Assembly: GCA_965112735.1 (NCBI GenBank)
Contig: OZ218950.1
Location: 310,001 to 374,000, forward strand
Length of the DNA: 64,000 nucleotides
Source: Phaeosaccion multiseriatum
Taxonomy: Eukaryota > Ochrophyta, other classes
Reading direction: 5' to 3'
Part shown: positions 36,001 through 46,704 of the stretch, one piece after another
Position numbering within the stretch: the stretch's first letter is position 1
Layout of the letters: each line of letters starts with the position of its first letter
Translations under genes and position numbers: made by a program
Notes under the pieces: generated by a model
Told to the model about the DNA's origin: nothing
Database searches by the model: none
The model's input: only the letters and a program-made list of their open reading frames with translations

Positions 36001-37330
36001 GCAGGAACCACACCCAGTAGAAGATCGTGTTGAAGCGCTTCGACCGCAGCACATCGTAGGCCTAAGGTAAGGGAGGGAAGGGTGGAGGAGAGAGGAGAAG
36101 AGGGCAGACGGGTGGTCGGGTGGTCGGATGCATTGGAAGTGCTGTGGAGTGGGGGGATGTTGACTCTGAGCACCTTCTCTCTCTCTCTCCATCTCTTACT
36201 CTCTTTCTCTCTACTCTTTCTCTCTCTCTTTCTCTCTCCCCCACTCTCTCTCTCTTTCTCCCTCTTCCCTCTCTCCCCCTCTCTCCCCCCCCCCCTCTCT
36301 CCCTCTTGTATATATACTATTATATTAGCACCACACGTCTTTCGCTGCCCTACCTTGAGCTGTCCCGCAGTGTGTATGCACGGCGGTGCCCGACGGCCGA
36401 TAACAGCGTCTCGGATACAGTGAGCGGCCAACGCCACCACGTCAAGGTCAGGGGAGTTCGGAGCGTGCTTGACCTCTTCCTCCTCACACGAGGGCCAAGC
36501 TTCGGCCTGGGGAGGGAGGGAGGGAGGGAGGAAGGGAGGGAGGGAAGGGAGCAAGCTCCACAGAGTGAGGGCTGAGCACGCTGACGAGACTGGAGTAGGT
36601 GCAACGGCGCGGGCGAGGGGGGAGGAGGAGGGGCAGTGGCAACAGGGCAACAAGGAAGATCGCGCTCCTTCACTGGCGACGCCCCTGGCAGCATCCACAT
36701 GAGTGGGTGCGAGGGCGGCGAATCAGGCCACGGACGTCTTTCATGCAACCAAAAGCCTTCTTCCCTGCTTACATACCTACTCTCCCTCAAGGTCACGTCT
36801 CCAATCATCTAATCAAAAGCCTTCCCTCTCCTTCTGCCTAAGATCTATCCTCGACGCCTCGATATGCAATCAAAAGCCTTCCCTCTCTGTCTGTCGAACA
36901 TCTATCCTCGACGTCTCGATATAGAACCAAAAGCCTTAATCTACCCTTTATTTTCTTGTGGGGTACGTCGTTCTATACCTACATCTCTCCATCCTCCCTC
37001 CCTCACCTCGTGTGCGAGCAGCCTCCACCGATAGCTCCTCTCCAGCAAGTCTTCAGAGACGATGGGCTTTGGAGGGTGGCGTCTCCTGAAGGTGGCTGTG
37101 GCAGGGGCGGTTCTGAGCACACCGGCTGCGCGGAAGGCGCTCTGGACGCCCCTCTGCAGTCGCCCCCACCCCCTGCTCTTGCTCGCCCCCGCCTTCTCCC
37201 CTCCCCAATCTCGGGCCGGTTCTGCTCGCGCAACAGCGGGCGCGGCCACATGAGCAACTGGCGCCCGTGGCTCTGCTTGTTCTAACTCTGGCTCTGGAAT
37301 GGTCAGTTCAGTAGGAACGAGTGAAGCCAT
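29079..37330 (-). CDS. two-domain (2x6TM) cation channel, two-pore-channel type
   Basis: Sixteen exons fit: 37330-37007, 36506-36354, 36061-35917, 35201-34904, 34638-34426, 34076-32679, 32507-32390, 31912-31831, 31365-31308, 31117-30977, 30669-30471, 30242-30153, 30087-about 30052, about 29943-29758, 29591-29484, 29141-29079 (about 1,180-1,200 residues). Domain I membrane helices include FYWVWFLHLLLPFV, MELLIVLPIYLFELALVW and VIVLVSCLMFFWGFLGHIL. A 300-residue acidic and Gly-rich linker follows. In domain II: VVLLAFWVHSLITWAAF, an Arg/Leu helix (TALRILELCLCLRL), LVLLALVYSCSVLAYGIL and the pore helix with LLSNWPIFMDAM. This layout matches TPC1-type vacuolar Ca/Na channels. The C-terminus is a coiled coil (LVLQQELEVSKKI). 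Exon 13-14 splicing is ambiguous. EF-hands are not evident. Confidence 0.8.
29945..30029. repeat. (GT)n microsatellite ending at a splice acceptor
   Basis: About 42 GT units on the plus strand. Read on the minus strand they are (CA)n and end in CACAG, a possible acceptor for exon 14 of the channel gene. Confidence 0.9.
35415..35896. repeat. 14-bp minisatellite in a channel-gene intron
   Basis: About 34 tandem copies of CCTCTACCTGTATG with a common CCTGT/CCCGT variant, within intron 3 of the channel gene. The unit shares ATGCCTCYA with a dispersed oligonucleotide (CCCATATGCCTCCAA) found elsewhere in the window, so the array may be a local amplification of it. It has no stop codon in the plus frames. 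Confidence 0.95.
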
Positions 37331-38364
37331 CTAGGAGGGCGAATGTGGCGAGAAGGAGAGAGTGGAAGCAGAAAGGGAGGAGAGAGAGGGGAGGGGGGGC
37401 AAAGAGGGGGGGTAGGAGAGTAAGATATCTTCGTCTGACCAGCACAAAAGATGTTTTCCCTCTTGCGGCGGGGACGTTTTTGAAGTAGGCAGATAAGGCC
37501 ATTGAAGAGGGGGAGAAAGATTGTCGTGGAGAGATCAAGAGAGAGAGACAAATAATGATGATGAAAAAGGGAAAAGCTGATCAGAGAGTGATTACCTTCA
37601 GGCAGGCCTTGCTCGCTCCCTCGCTCACCCACCCTGTGGTACAGCGCGGAAAGAAAACCCTGTGGGGGGCTCAGTGCGTTGAGAGCCCCTGGACAGACCG
37701 CCGCTTCAGGTCAACCAAATCCTTGCCTTCTAATCGTCTTCGCCCCTCTCTTTCCCCCCGCCCTTTTCTCTTTATTTTTATTCTTGCTCCCTTCTCTCCT
37801 TCCTTTTTTCTTGCTTGGCTTTCCGAAGCCCCGAACCCTCGAAGGGCAAATAGCAAAATTAAATTTTAGTTTCAGTTCTCCTTGGATTCTTCATTTCCGT
37901 GATTATCTTTCCGTACATACAACCAAACCCCCCCCCTTCCCTACTCCCCTCTCCCCTCCCAAAACGTCCGTCACAACGCGGAAACACGGCGGCTCCCTCC
38001 CCTCTCCCGTTCCTCCTCGTGGGAAGCAACAAGCAACCCACCCTCATCCCCTCCCCCCCACCCCCTCTCGACTCGGAAACAATCCATCGGCCCCCCGCGG
38101 GGCTTCTCGGGCTCCGGGCTTCGGGCTCCGGGCTTCTAGGCCATAGCCCCCTCCAGGCTTCGGGCTTCTGGCCGCAGGCCAGACGTCTGGGCTTCGGGCT
38201 TCTCAGGCGGGGAAAAAAAATGGGAGACTTGGGCTTCTCGCTACTTTCCTGCAGGCTTCTGGCCGCAGGCCAGCCCCGGGCTTCTTGCTTTCGGCCGCAG
38301 GCCGTCTCAGGCTTCTGCGTATCGGGGGCCCGAGAAGCCCCGCGGGGGGCCGAAATCCACCCAA
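37331..38364. other. spacer between two same-strand genes
   Basis: Upstream region of the channel gene and 3' flank of the thioredoxin-PUB gene. It contains a palindromic element at 38089-38351 and TTTTAGTTTCAGTTCTCC at 37862. No gene seen. Confidence 0.5.
38089..38351. mobile_element. small element with perfect 24-bp terminal inverted repeats
   Basis: The first 24 bases (38089-38112, starting GGCCCCCCGCGGGGCTTC) are the exact reverse complement of the last 24 (38328-38351). The inside repeats GGCTTCTGGCCGCAGGCC-like blocks several times, so much of the 263 bases can fold. There is no coding capacity and no clear target-site duplication. It could be a MITE-like element or a structural foldback. 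Confidence 0.6.
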
Positions 38365-38680
38365 TCATGCCTGCGCCATGAGGGGCACATAGCCCTCCTG
38401 CGCCTTTGCGAGCTCCTCCAGTACGAAGGCAAGGAGGTCCGGGTCTCTCCTCTCCATGCTCAGGCTGAGCTTGGGCACACCCTCGGCATCCGTTACCTTC
38501 TCAAAACCTGCGGCCTTGAGAAGCGTCACGCCCCCCACGCAGTTCGCCACCCGAGTCCTTGAAGAGAGGAAAGGCGGGCAGATGGCAATTGATGGTGGGG
38601 GAGGGGGGCGTTAAGTTGTGTGTGACACTGGTGAAAGGGGAGTAAGAGAGACAGAGAATTTGGAAAGGGGAGAGAGCGAA

Positions 38681-38713
<33 letters not shown>

Positions 38714-41700
38714 GAGAGGCGAAGGGGAGGTGCACCCGTCCAGACACAAACACGCACCCGTCCCACACCAACAGAGAGATGCACGCACCTCTCAAACAGA
38801 TACACACATATAGACATACACACATACAGACATACACGCACACGCACGCACACACACACATCCCTCGACACGTACTTGAAGGCCTTGTTCTCCATGTTGA
38901 CGTTCCTGAACTTGTCGTCGTCCGCGCCCTTCTCCAACGCGTTCTTCACATAAGCCGCACACGTCTTCATGGCCACCCCGCCCTCTCCCCCTACCCGCTG
39001 CTTGGCTAGCACAGACACGGCCTTGGTGATGGCTGCCCTGGGGTCGGCAGGGGGCGTGGCTGCGACAGAGGCAGCGGCTGACGACGAGGAGGAGTTTGCA
39101 GCTGCTGCTGCTCCTCCTCCTCCTCCTCCTTCAGCCACCGCCGTCGGATCCCCGGCCGCTGCTTGCAGGCCGGTGGGGGCGTAACCGTCTACGCTGAGCT
39201 TGCCGGCAAGCTTCCCCCCCCGGGCTCTGCGCTCGGCCTTGTCCTGTTCGTATTGTTAGGGGGAGGGGAGGTGATGAATTGTTGATTCTCATTCGAGTTG
39301 ATTCGATGCATGGCATTCCATAGTAACCTCCCTCCTCCCCTCTTCTGCTGCCCTTACGCTGCCCTTACGCTGCCCTGCCCGTATGCCCGCCTGAACCCTC
39401 CCACCCCACCTCATCCCAGCCTACCTTGGCAATCTCTGCGCGCAGACGCTCCCTCTCCCTCTCGGACGCCTTCTTCTCCCTCTGCTGTGCTTCCCTGAGC
39501 CTCTTCCTGTCCTGCTTCTCGAGCTCCTCTCGTGTCTTGGCCATCTCTTTGCCGGTGAATCTCCTCGTCTTCTCCCTCGCAACATGGTCCACCTTCTCCT
39601 CCTCCTCCCGGGTCGCCCTTCGCGACGCGATTCGCTCCTTCAGAGCGGCGATTTTGGCAGCCTGTAGGTGTAGGTAGCAGCAGCACACCACAGCAGTTGG
39701 TGATACCGCACAGCACAGATGGCAAAAGCACAGCCGTGGGTGAGCAACAACAACGAAAAGAGGGGGAAGTCCACCCAGCCAAGAAGCAGTTAAGGACGCG
39801 TGTTTTCCGGCTTGCCTGAGCCCTTTCCTCCCTCCCTCCCTCCGTTCTCTACCTTCGCCCGCTTCGCCTTCTTCATGTCTCTTTCCCTCACTCCCTCCCT
39901 CTCCCCACCTCTCCCTCCTCCCTCGCTCCACCCCTCACCCCGCATCCCCCCCTCCCTCGTTCGCTCCACCCCCTCTGCTCACTCCACACACCTTCTCCTC
40001 CGGGGTGAGCGGTTTGATGGCCTCAACACTCTCACTGAAGTTACCGTGCTGCGTCTTGTGCGCGTGCATCTCCGCCGCCACGACATCCTTCAGCAACTTT
40101 CCGCAATCATCACACTTCAGACTGTTCGCCTCCCCCCCTCCCCCCCCTCCTCCTCCTCCCCCACCAGCAGCAGCGGCGGTAGCAGCAGCAGCAGCAGCCT
40201 CCTCCACCCCCTCTGGAATGGGATCGTCGATGTCTGCATCCTCCTGGTGCTCCATGATCCAGTTCACCGCACTTTCCAAGTCTCCCCCGCTGCCAAAGAG
40301 CAGAGCCTTCTTGGCCCTAACAGTGAGGAAGCCCATGTCCTCCAATTGAGATTGCACCGAGGGATCAATCGCCCTCTTCGGCACCTGTCCTCCGCAGCAG
40401 GCTGCTGCTGATGCCCCTCCTCCCGCCGCTCCTGCTACTCCTGCTGCTCCATCGTCCTTGTCCACCTCCATGGGCGCCACAGACACGTCTTCCCCGGCGT
40501 CGGCCGCGAGAAGCTTCGCATTCAGCTTGGCCTTGTCCGCGTCTGGAGGCGGCGGCGGAGTGCCTCCTGACGATGCCGACCCAGAGCCCCCCCCCCCCCC
40601 TCCTCCTCCTCCTCCTCCTGCTGCTGCTGCTCCTCCGAAGCGAGCAAGCCGGGCCGCACGCGGATCCAGAGGTACTTCTCCCCCTCCTCCTCCCAGACTG
40701 GCGCCTGCCCCCTCGAAGGAGGGCCGGACCTTGGCCTTGTGCTCGTCAACCTTGGCACGCACTTCGGCCATGTTCGCGCCTTTCGTTTGTTTGTTTGTTT
40801 GTTGAGGGAAGGCATAGGTACAGGCGCAGACGGGACGAAAAACGAGTGAAGTCAGGGAGTGAGGCTGATGAGAGGCAAAGGGAATATCAATAGAAGAAAA
40901 CATGGCAGCCTCCCCCGTCGCCCCGGCTTGGCTTTTGGCTCTGTCGCTTTGTTTGACATTGTTTGGCCACAGATCATTCGTTCGTTCGTTCGTTCGCTTC
41001 GAGTGCTCCCTGCCTGCCTGTCCTTCCTGTATGTCCTTCTCCATTGCACAAATCGTAACGTCGCTGAGTTATGGTAGGGGCTTAACAGAGAAGGCACCAT
41101 GAGCAGCACCATGCCTCTATCGCTCCTTCCTGAGCACAACACTCGCTCACTGGATCGCTCATTCATCGCTCACCTTGCACCTCGTCCACTTGCTGCCCCT
41201 CGATGTAGAAGCGGAAGGTGGGGAACGCCCTGACCGACAGACTCATGATGAGGTCCTGGCAGTCCGACTCCAGCACCGTACAGAACAGCACGTCCGGTGT
41301 GGAGGAGGCCAGCGCGTGGTACTCCGGCTCGATGCGCTTACAAGGGCCGCACCACGTGGCGCTGTGCGAGGGGGGTCAGGGAGAGGGCGGTCACGGTCAG
41401 CAGCACGGAAACGTGTGTTGTGTGCGTGTTTGTGTGTTGGGGTGGGGATGGGTAGGTGGCCTGGCTTCGGCTTTCCTCCGTTCACAATGCTATCTCTTGC
41501 CATCTCTCACTCGGAAGGGAAGGCGGCAATCGAGTCGCGTATTCCAGCACGTGATGAAGAGGACCACACGAGAGGATTAATAGGGTTGGACGAAGGTCCG
41601 CAGACGAGACCAAAGCGATGATATCGAGAAGCGCACCCCCGCCTTGTCCTTCTCCCTCCCCCCGCTTTCCTCTCCCCCCTTTCTCCCTATACTGACCTGA

Positions 41701-41776
41701 AGTCGACCACGACGAGCTTGCCCTTCGTCCGAAGCGCATCCTGAAACTCCGCCGTGCTAGTGATGGACTTCACCAT
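38365..41776 (-). CDS. thioredoxin-UBA-C2H2-coiled coil-PUB domain protein
   Basis: Six exons, 41776-41697, 41361-41174, 40779-39992, 39661-39425, 39243-38876 and 38557-38365, join in phase to 617 residues. Domains in order: thioredoxin (residues 1-90, active site SATWCGPCKR, cis-Pro in RAFPTFRFY); Gly-rich spacer; UBA near residues 200-240 (LEDMGFLTVRAKKALL); C2H2 zinc finger (KCDDCGKLL...HAHKTQH) leading into LTPEEK; a long charged coiled coil; and a C-terminal PUB domain (KNVNMENKAFK-like FRNVNMENKAF, GGVTLLKAAGFEK). UBA binds ubiquitin and PUB binds the p97/CDC48 tail, so the protein probably links redox chemistry with the ubiquitin/p97 system. Cytosolic; no signal peptide. Confidence 0.9.
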
Positions 41777-42019
41777 GGGGACCCCTCCTCCTCTCACAAT
41801 ACAAGGACTGCACTCTGCACTGGGAACAAACGTCTTCCCAAGAACAGCCCGGCCATCCCGCGGAAACTGGAAACTGAAAAGTCCACCGGGTGAGCCGCGA
41901 GGGAAACTTATACAGAGACGAGAGAAGAGAAAACACGTGTTCTATTATTCGTCCTTCTTTGTCTTGAGTCTGGATTGGTGGTGCGCGCGTAGCTGTGGAA
42001 GGGGTAGCGGCAGGCGACC
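41777..42019. promoter_or_regulatory. compact bidirectional promoter of PSMA5 and the thioredoxin-PUB gene
   Basis: Only 243 bases separate the two outward-facing start codons, so both promoters and 5' UTRs must fit here. No TATA box is clear; a GGAAACTGGAAACTGAAAAG copy of a dispersed oligonucleotide lies at 41862-41881. Both products work in ubiquitin-dependent turnover, so co-regulation is plausible but not shown. Confidence 0.45.
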
Positions 42020-43516
42020 ATGTTTATGACCAGGTGAGAGGGACGGTGGGTGAAGAACATCCACGAAGGGAGGACGAGCTTAGGCCTGTTGCCGCTGACC
42101 CTCGCCTCCAACGAGCATTACGTTGGCGCTGCTTGATAGATGCTGCCTGCAGCGTCTGCCGGCATTGCTTGCCGCGGAACGAGCAGCCAGAGGCGGCGAT
42201 TTGGCAAATGGATCACCCCCCCCCCCTTGGTCCGCTGTTGCGTAATCCCTTCCCCTTCGAGCGCCTATGCCTTGATCTAAGAGAGAGGATGGCATGTCCA
42301 CTGAGGCGCCCTCGTGCTGCTGGGCTTAAGTCATGCCTTTGCCACGATTCTAGAACTCCATGTGGCTTGCCAGTGCTTAGAGGGGGGAACGCAGCCAAGT
42401 CGCAACTGACAAAGCACTCGGCCAAGGCAAAGCAATGACTGGAATGACTCATACGCACCGACGGCTGTTATTCCTGCTGCTTATGCTGCTATTTCTCCGT
42501 CTTCTCTCCTACCCACCTGCTCATCCTTCCCTTCCCCTCCCCCCCTGTGACTCCCATACTCGCTCCTCCTCTTCCACCCTTTCTCCTCACATACATCCAA
42601 CAACAACTCTATTTGCCACCACCTCAGGAGTGAGTACGATCGGGGAGTCAACACCTTCTCCCCAGAGGGCCGACTGTTCCAGGTAGAGTATGCCATCGAG
42701 GCCATCAAGCTAGGCTCTACGGCGGTGGGCATCCAAACCAAGGAGGGAGTGGTGCTGGCCGTCGAGAAGCGCCTTAACAGCCCCCTTCTGGAGCCTTCGA
42801 GCGTGCAGAAGATCATGGAGGTGGACACACATATAGGCGCCGCCATGTCTGGACTCATTGCCGATGCCCGGACCTTGATCGACCACGCCAGGTAAGGGCG
42901 GGAGGAGCAGCATGGGGGATGCGTGTGTGTGTGTGTGTGTGTGTGTATGAGCCGGTAAAGTAAAGCGCCCTCTCTCTCCCGTCAAATCGAATCAGCGCTT
43001 GGTGTGCCTGGCTCTGATCGTCTCCGTCTCTTGTGCGTCGCCGCCGCCCCTGCTGCTGCCCTCGACTTACACAATGCTACTGCTGTACCACCAACTGCTA
43101 CTTGCTGCCCTTCACCCATGCAATACTGCTGCCCCCCCCTCTCAGAGTGGAGGCTCAGAACCACACGTTTACCTACGACGAGCCAATGCGAGTGGAGGCC
43201 CTGACACAAGCAATCTGCGACTTGGCCTTGAGCTTCGGAGAGGGAGGTGGTTCGAAGAAGATGAGCAGACCCTTCGGAGTGGCGCTGCTGCTTGCGGGAT
43301 ACGACGATAAGGGCCCACAGGTGGGTGTGGGTGGGTGGGGAGGTATGGGGTGGTTGGTTCACGTATATCCATGCCACGCGCACGCTCTCACAGCATACGG
43401 ATGGAGAGAGGGAGATAGATAAATAGGGAGAAATGGGTCGTGGGAGGGCGGGGGGGGGGGGGAGAGAACGAGGGAGTGCGGGCGGGTGTACGAGAGAGTG
43501 AGAGGGAGCGACTGAA

Positions 43517-43551
<35 letters not shown>

Positions 43552-43597
43552 ACGAGGGAGTGCGGGCGGGTGTACGAGAGAGTGAGAGGGAGCGACT

Positions 43598-43679
<82 letters not shown>

Positions 43680-44429
43680 GAGAGAGAGCGACGGAGGGCC
43701 GGGATTGCTCGTCGCTGAGTTGAGCTTCCCCCCTGAAGGGTCCTAAAGGGTGAAGGGAGACTGGATCTCCTCACGGAGGAGGAATAAGTGAGAGGAAGGA
43801 GGTCCTGAAGGCTGGAGTAGTTCAGTCATAGAGCAGCGCTGTGTGTATCAGCTCATCCCAGTCGTGGGAGACCCAAGGGGGTGTAACATACTACCCTAAC
43901 ATTCCTGACACACTCAGTCACTGACTCACTGACTCACTCACTCTTTCACCCACTCGCCTGCCTTTCGCTCTCTTCCCCTCTCCCTGCCGCCCTCACTGCG
44001 TCTCCTTTTTTCCTTTCGTGTCTCTCTTTCTCTCCTCTGTGCGTGTGTTTCTTTCTCGTGAGTGCAGCTGTACTTTAGCGATCCTTCAGGCATGTTTGTG
44101 CAGTACAAGGCAAAGGCAATTGGCTCCGGCAGTGAGGGGGCCCAAGGGACGCTCCTGGAGAGCTACAGCGACTCACTCACCCTCGAGGAGGCGGAAACCC
44201 TCGCAGTGCAGGTAGGATCGCCAGGACCGGTCGTTGTTGTGGTGTAGGGGTATGGGGGCATATGGAGGCCTCCTCGCCGCGCTCTCAAGCTTGTTCGGTG
44301 TTTTAGTTTCAGTGCCACTTCGAGTGCGGTGGCGGAGTGGATCAAATCAGTGTAGCTCACTTCGCCATCTCCTCCGCCCTCCCCTCCGTCCCTATCCAAC
44401 ACACACACACGCACACACACACACACGCG

Positions 44430-44475
<46 letters not shown>

Positions 44476-44630
44476 CACACACATACACACACAATCATAC
44501 TCACAGGTCCTGAAGCAAGTGATGGAGGAGAAGATCAATCACGAGAACGTCGAGGTAGCAAGTGTCACCAAGGTGAGTGCGCGTGTGGTGTGGTGTGGTG
44601 TGGTGTGGTGCGGTGCTTTCATTCGTTCGG

Positions 44631-44666
<36 letters not shown>

Positions 44667-45017
44667 TTCGCTGGCCTGAGACGGCGTGAAAGGCGAAGGG
44701 TGGAAGGGTGTTAAGCGCTTAGCTAGGATTGCTCCACCTCACGGGTATTAGGACTGAGACAAGCGGTGGCAGTGGATGGGGAGGGACACGCAGGTGGATG
44801 GATTGAGAAAGGGGATGGCAGTGGATACAGCAGCAAGAGCATAAGTCGTATATTGTCTCATGTTCACCCTTCTTTGGAACTGGAACTCCATGTAATCAAG
44901 CTCTCGTGTATCCTCTTCCGCCTCCCTTGGGCCCATCCACTACCATCCCCTCGGTAGGCGGCGGGCTATAAAGTGTACGACGAGGAGCAGCTGAACGCCA
45001 TCATCACTCGGTTGTAA
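42020..45017 (+). CDS. PSMA5: 20S proteasome subunit alpha type-5
   Basis: Six exons, 42020-42033, 42628-42891, 43146-43320, 44068-44211, 44507-44572 and 44958-45017, give 240 residues, matching the usual 241. The first exon is only 14 nt and encodes MFMT plus part of Arg. The alpha-subunit signature [20 protein letters not shown] follows at once, then [22 protein letters not shown] and the alpha-5 insert SFGEGG. The subunit sits in the outer ring of the 20S core and helps gate substrate entry. The 14-nt exon was found by requi­ring the conserved MFLTR-like start and a phase-2 GTGAGA donor. Introns carry (AG)n and (AC)n tracts. The last exon is duplicated at 49239-49298. Confidence 0.95.
43516..43688. 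repeat. (AG)n tracts in PSMA5 intron 3
   Basis: Two AG-dinucleotide runs separated by a duplicated segment (GAACGAGGGAGTGCGGGCGG) that occurs at about 43467 and again at about 43550. Confidence 0.85.
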
Positions 45018-46286
45018 GTCAGTGAAGGTGTTCTGCAACAGGGACCACGAGAGAGTAGAACATAAAGGGATGTATCTATGGATGTAGGCCGACGCCATCC
45101 ACCCGTCACACCGATGGGCAGCAACAGGGTCGAGTCGGAGAGGAGAGGACAGCCGTGGGCTCAGCGTAGTAGGAGGGGCGAGCGAGTCAGAGAAAGCGAA
45201 GGAAGGGAGAGGTGGGCGTGGAGCGGAGCTGAGAAGACGCGTTGGAACGATGTCAGATTAGGCTCCCGCAGGGGGTCAAGAAGGGGTGAGCATCCTCCGT
45301 TGGGTGTAGGCAATCGTCTTCAGGGAAGAAGCTGGAATAGAAGATGAGGGAGGATGGAGGGTGCAAGGGGCGGCGAGCGGGGCGACTGAATCCACTGGAG
45401 TAGCAGCACGAGCAGCGGTAAGACCAATCGCAGCAGCAGCGAGCAACAACCGCAGATGCAGCAGCAGTAGCTGGTGGGGGATTAGAAAGCAGCAAGTGCT
45501 TTGTTTTTGGCGCTTGTCGTCAGCAGCGCGTTGTAGCTGGTGCGGTGCGGCAGGGGGGAGGGGGAGGGGCATCAGCCAGCACCGGTGCTGGCAATGGCAA
45601 GCCTTCCATGAGGTGCAGGCTCGTCAGACTGGGCAGATGGAAGGGAGCATCGCAGAGGTAGAGCTTGGCTTAAGAATTGCTCGTATGCTCCTTGATGGTG
45701 ATGGACCTTTCACTCCTCTTTCCTCCCCCCCTCTCAGGTGGCACATAAGCTGTTAAGCATTTAATTTCGATAATTCACTCTCACCTCACTGCTATCGTAT
45801 GTGTTTTGCACAAACTGTCCCTTCCACTCCCGGTGTCACAGACGGGGATTAGCAAAGGGGGCAACAAGGCTCGGGGGGCCAATGAACGGAAACTGAAACT
45901 AAATCGCATGTTCCTGGGCTCCTCCCTTCTTCCCATCTCCCCATCTTCCCCCCTCCCTGACTTCAGACGGCGGCGCGGACTTGTTGGAAGCGTTCGAGTT
46001 GGCGTAACAAGCATTCGTTTGGTTCTCGAGTACCCTGGTGTCGTTACCACTTGGGCCAGGCGCTTGGGGACCTCCTTTGTCTTCAGACTGAAGCATTCAA
46101 ATGCAATTGTCACTCCTCGTCAGGATTAATAAGACCCTGTTTCTCAGGTGGATCGAGAGAGACAGTGAAAGAGCAGACGCAGTGGATGGACTTGAAGCCC
46201 CTTATGCCCTAAGTTGGATTTGGACCTGTTGAAGAAACGCAAAGGAGGTGCAAGGAGGATTGTTTGAAGGGCGCGGAGTTGTGAAA
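45018..46286. other. spacer between PSMA5 and zinc-finger gene A
   Basis: No confident gene. An 89-codon plus frame (45078-45347, MDVGRRHPPVTP...) is preserved in copy B with an in-frame 3-base indel. Another frame near 45908-46129 (MFLGSSLLPIS...) recurs in all three copies and may be an upstream exon of the zinc-finger gene, because CTCAG near 46148 would be an acceptor. Confidence 0.4.
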
Positions 46287-46704
46287 ATGCGGAAGAGGTG
46301 TACTGTTGAGGGGTGCGACAAGCATCGGCTGCAAGGAGGACTTTGCGTTGGGCACGGAGCTGTGCTGAAGAGATGTAGTGTTGAGGGGTGCGAGAAGCAG
46401 CGGGTCCAAGGGGGACTTTGCCAGGCCCATGGAGCTGTGCGGAAGAAGTGTACTGTGGAGGGGTGCGACAAGCATCGGGTCCAAGGAGGACTTTGCGAGG
46501 CCCATGGAGCTGTGGTGAAGAGGTGTACTGTTGAGGGGTGTAACAAGCATCGGGTCCAAGGAGGACTTTGCCAGGGCCATGGGGCTGTGGTGAAAAAAAA
46601 AAAGAGGTGTACTGTTGAGGGGTGCGAAAAGCAGTCGCAACGGGGGGGACTTTGCATTGGGCACGGGGCTGTGGTGAAGAGGTGTACTGTTGAGGGGTGC
46701 GAGA
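46287..46704 (+). pseudogene. zinc-finger array gene A, 5' part, interrupted by a retrotransposon
   Basis: From ATG at 46287 the frame encodes five complete fingers and the start of a sixth, each of the form C-x4-C-x9-C-x2-H (CTVEGCDKHRLQGGLCVGH), the WRKY19-like zinc-finger type. The spacer is GAVVKR. After GCE (46704) the frame runs into the 3' end of a retrotransposon and stops. The remaining fingers and C-terminal domain continue in frame at 47457. A run of 11 A (near 46595) extends one linker by two Lys. A degenerate finger (QGGLFEGRG) precedes the ATG, so the original start may lie upstream. The proteins probably bind nucleic acid or protein; the function is unknown. Confidence 0.8.

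Noticed and set aside
35291-36020. Cys/Tyr-rich repeat proteins and a CRISPR-like look of the 14-bp array
   Set aside because: The units are contiguous without unique spacers, so it is not CRISPR. The frames come from a minisatellite inside an intron.
39851-39887. An 18-nt exon (KAKRAK) between exons 3 and 4 of the thioredoxin-PUB gene
   Set aside because: Upstream is purine-rich with no pyrimidine tract, and direct joining of exon 3 to 39661 gives a better match to the LTPEEK-AAK pattern of the family.
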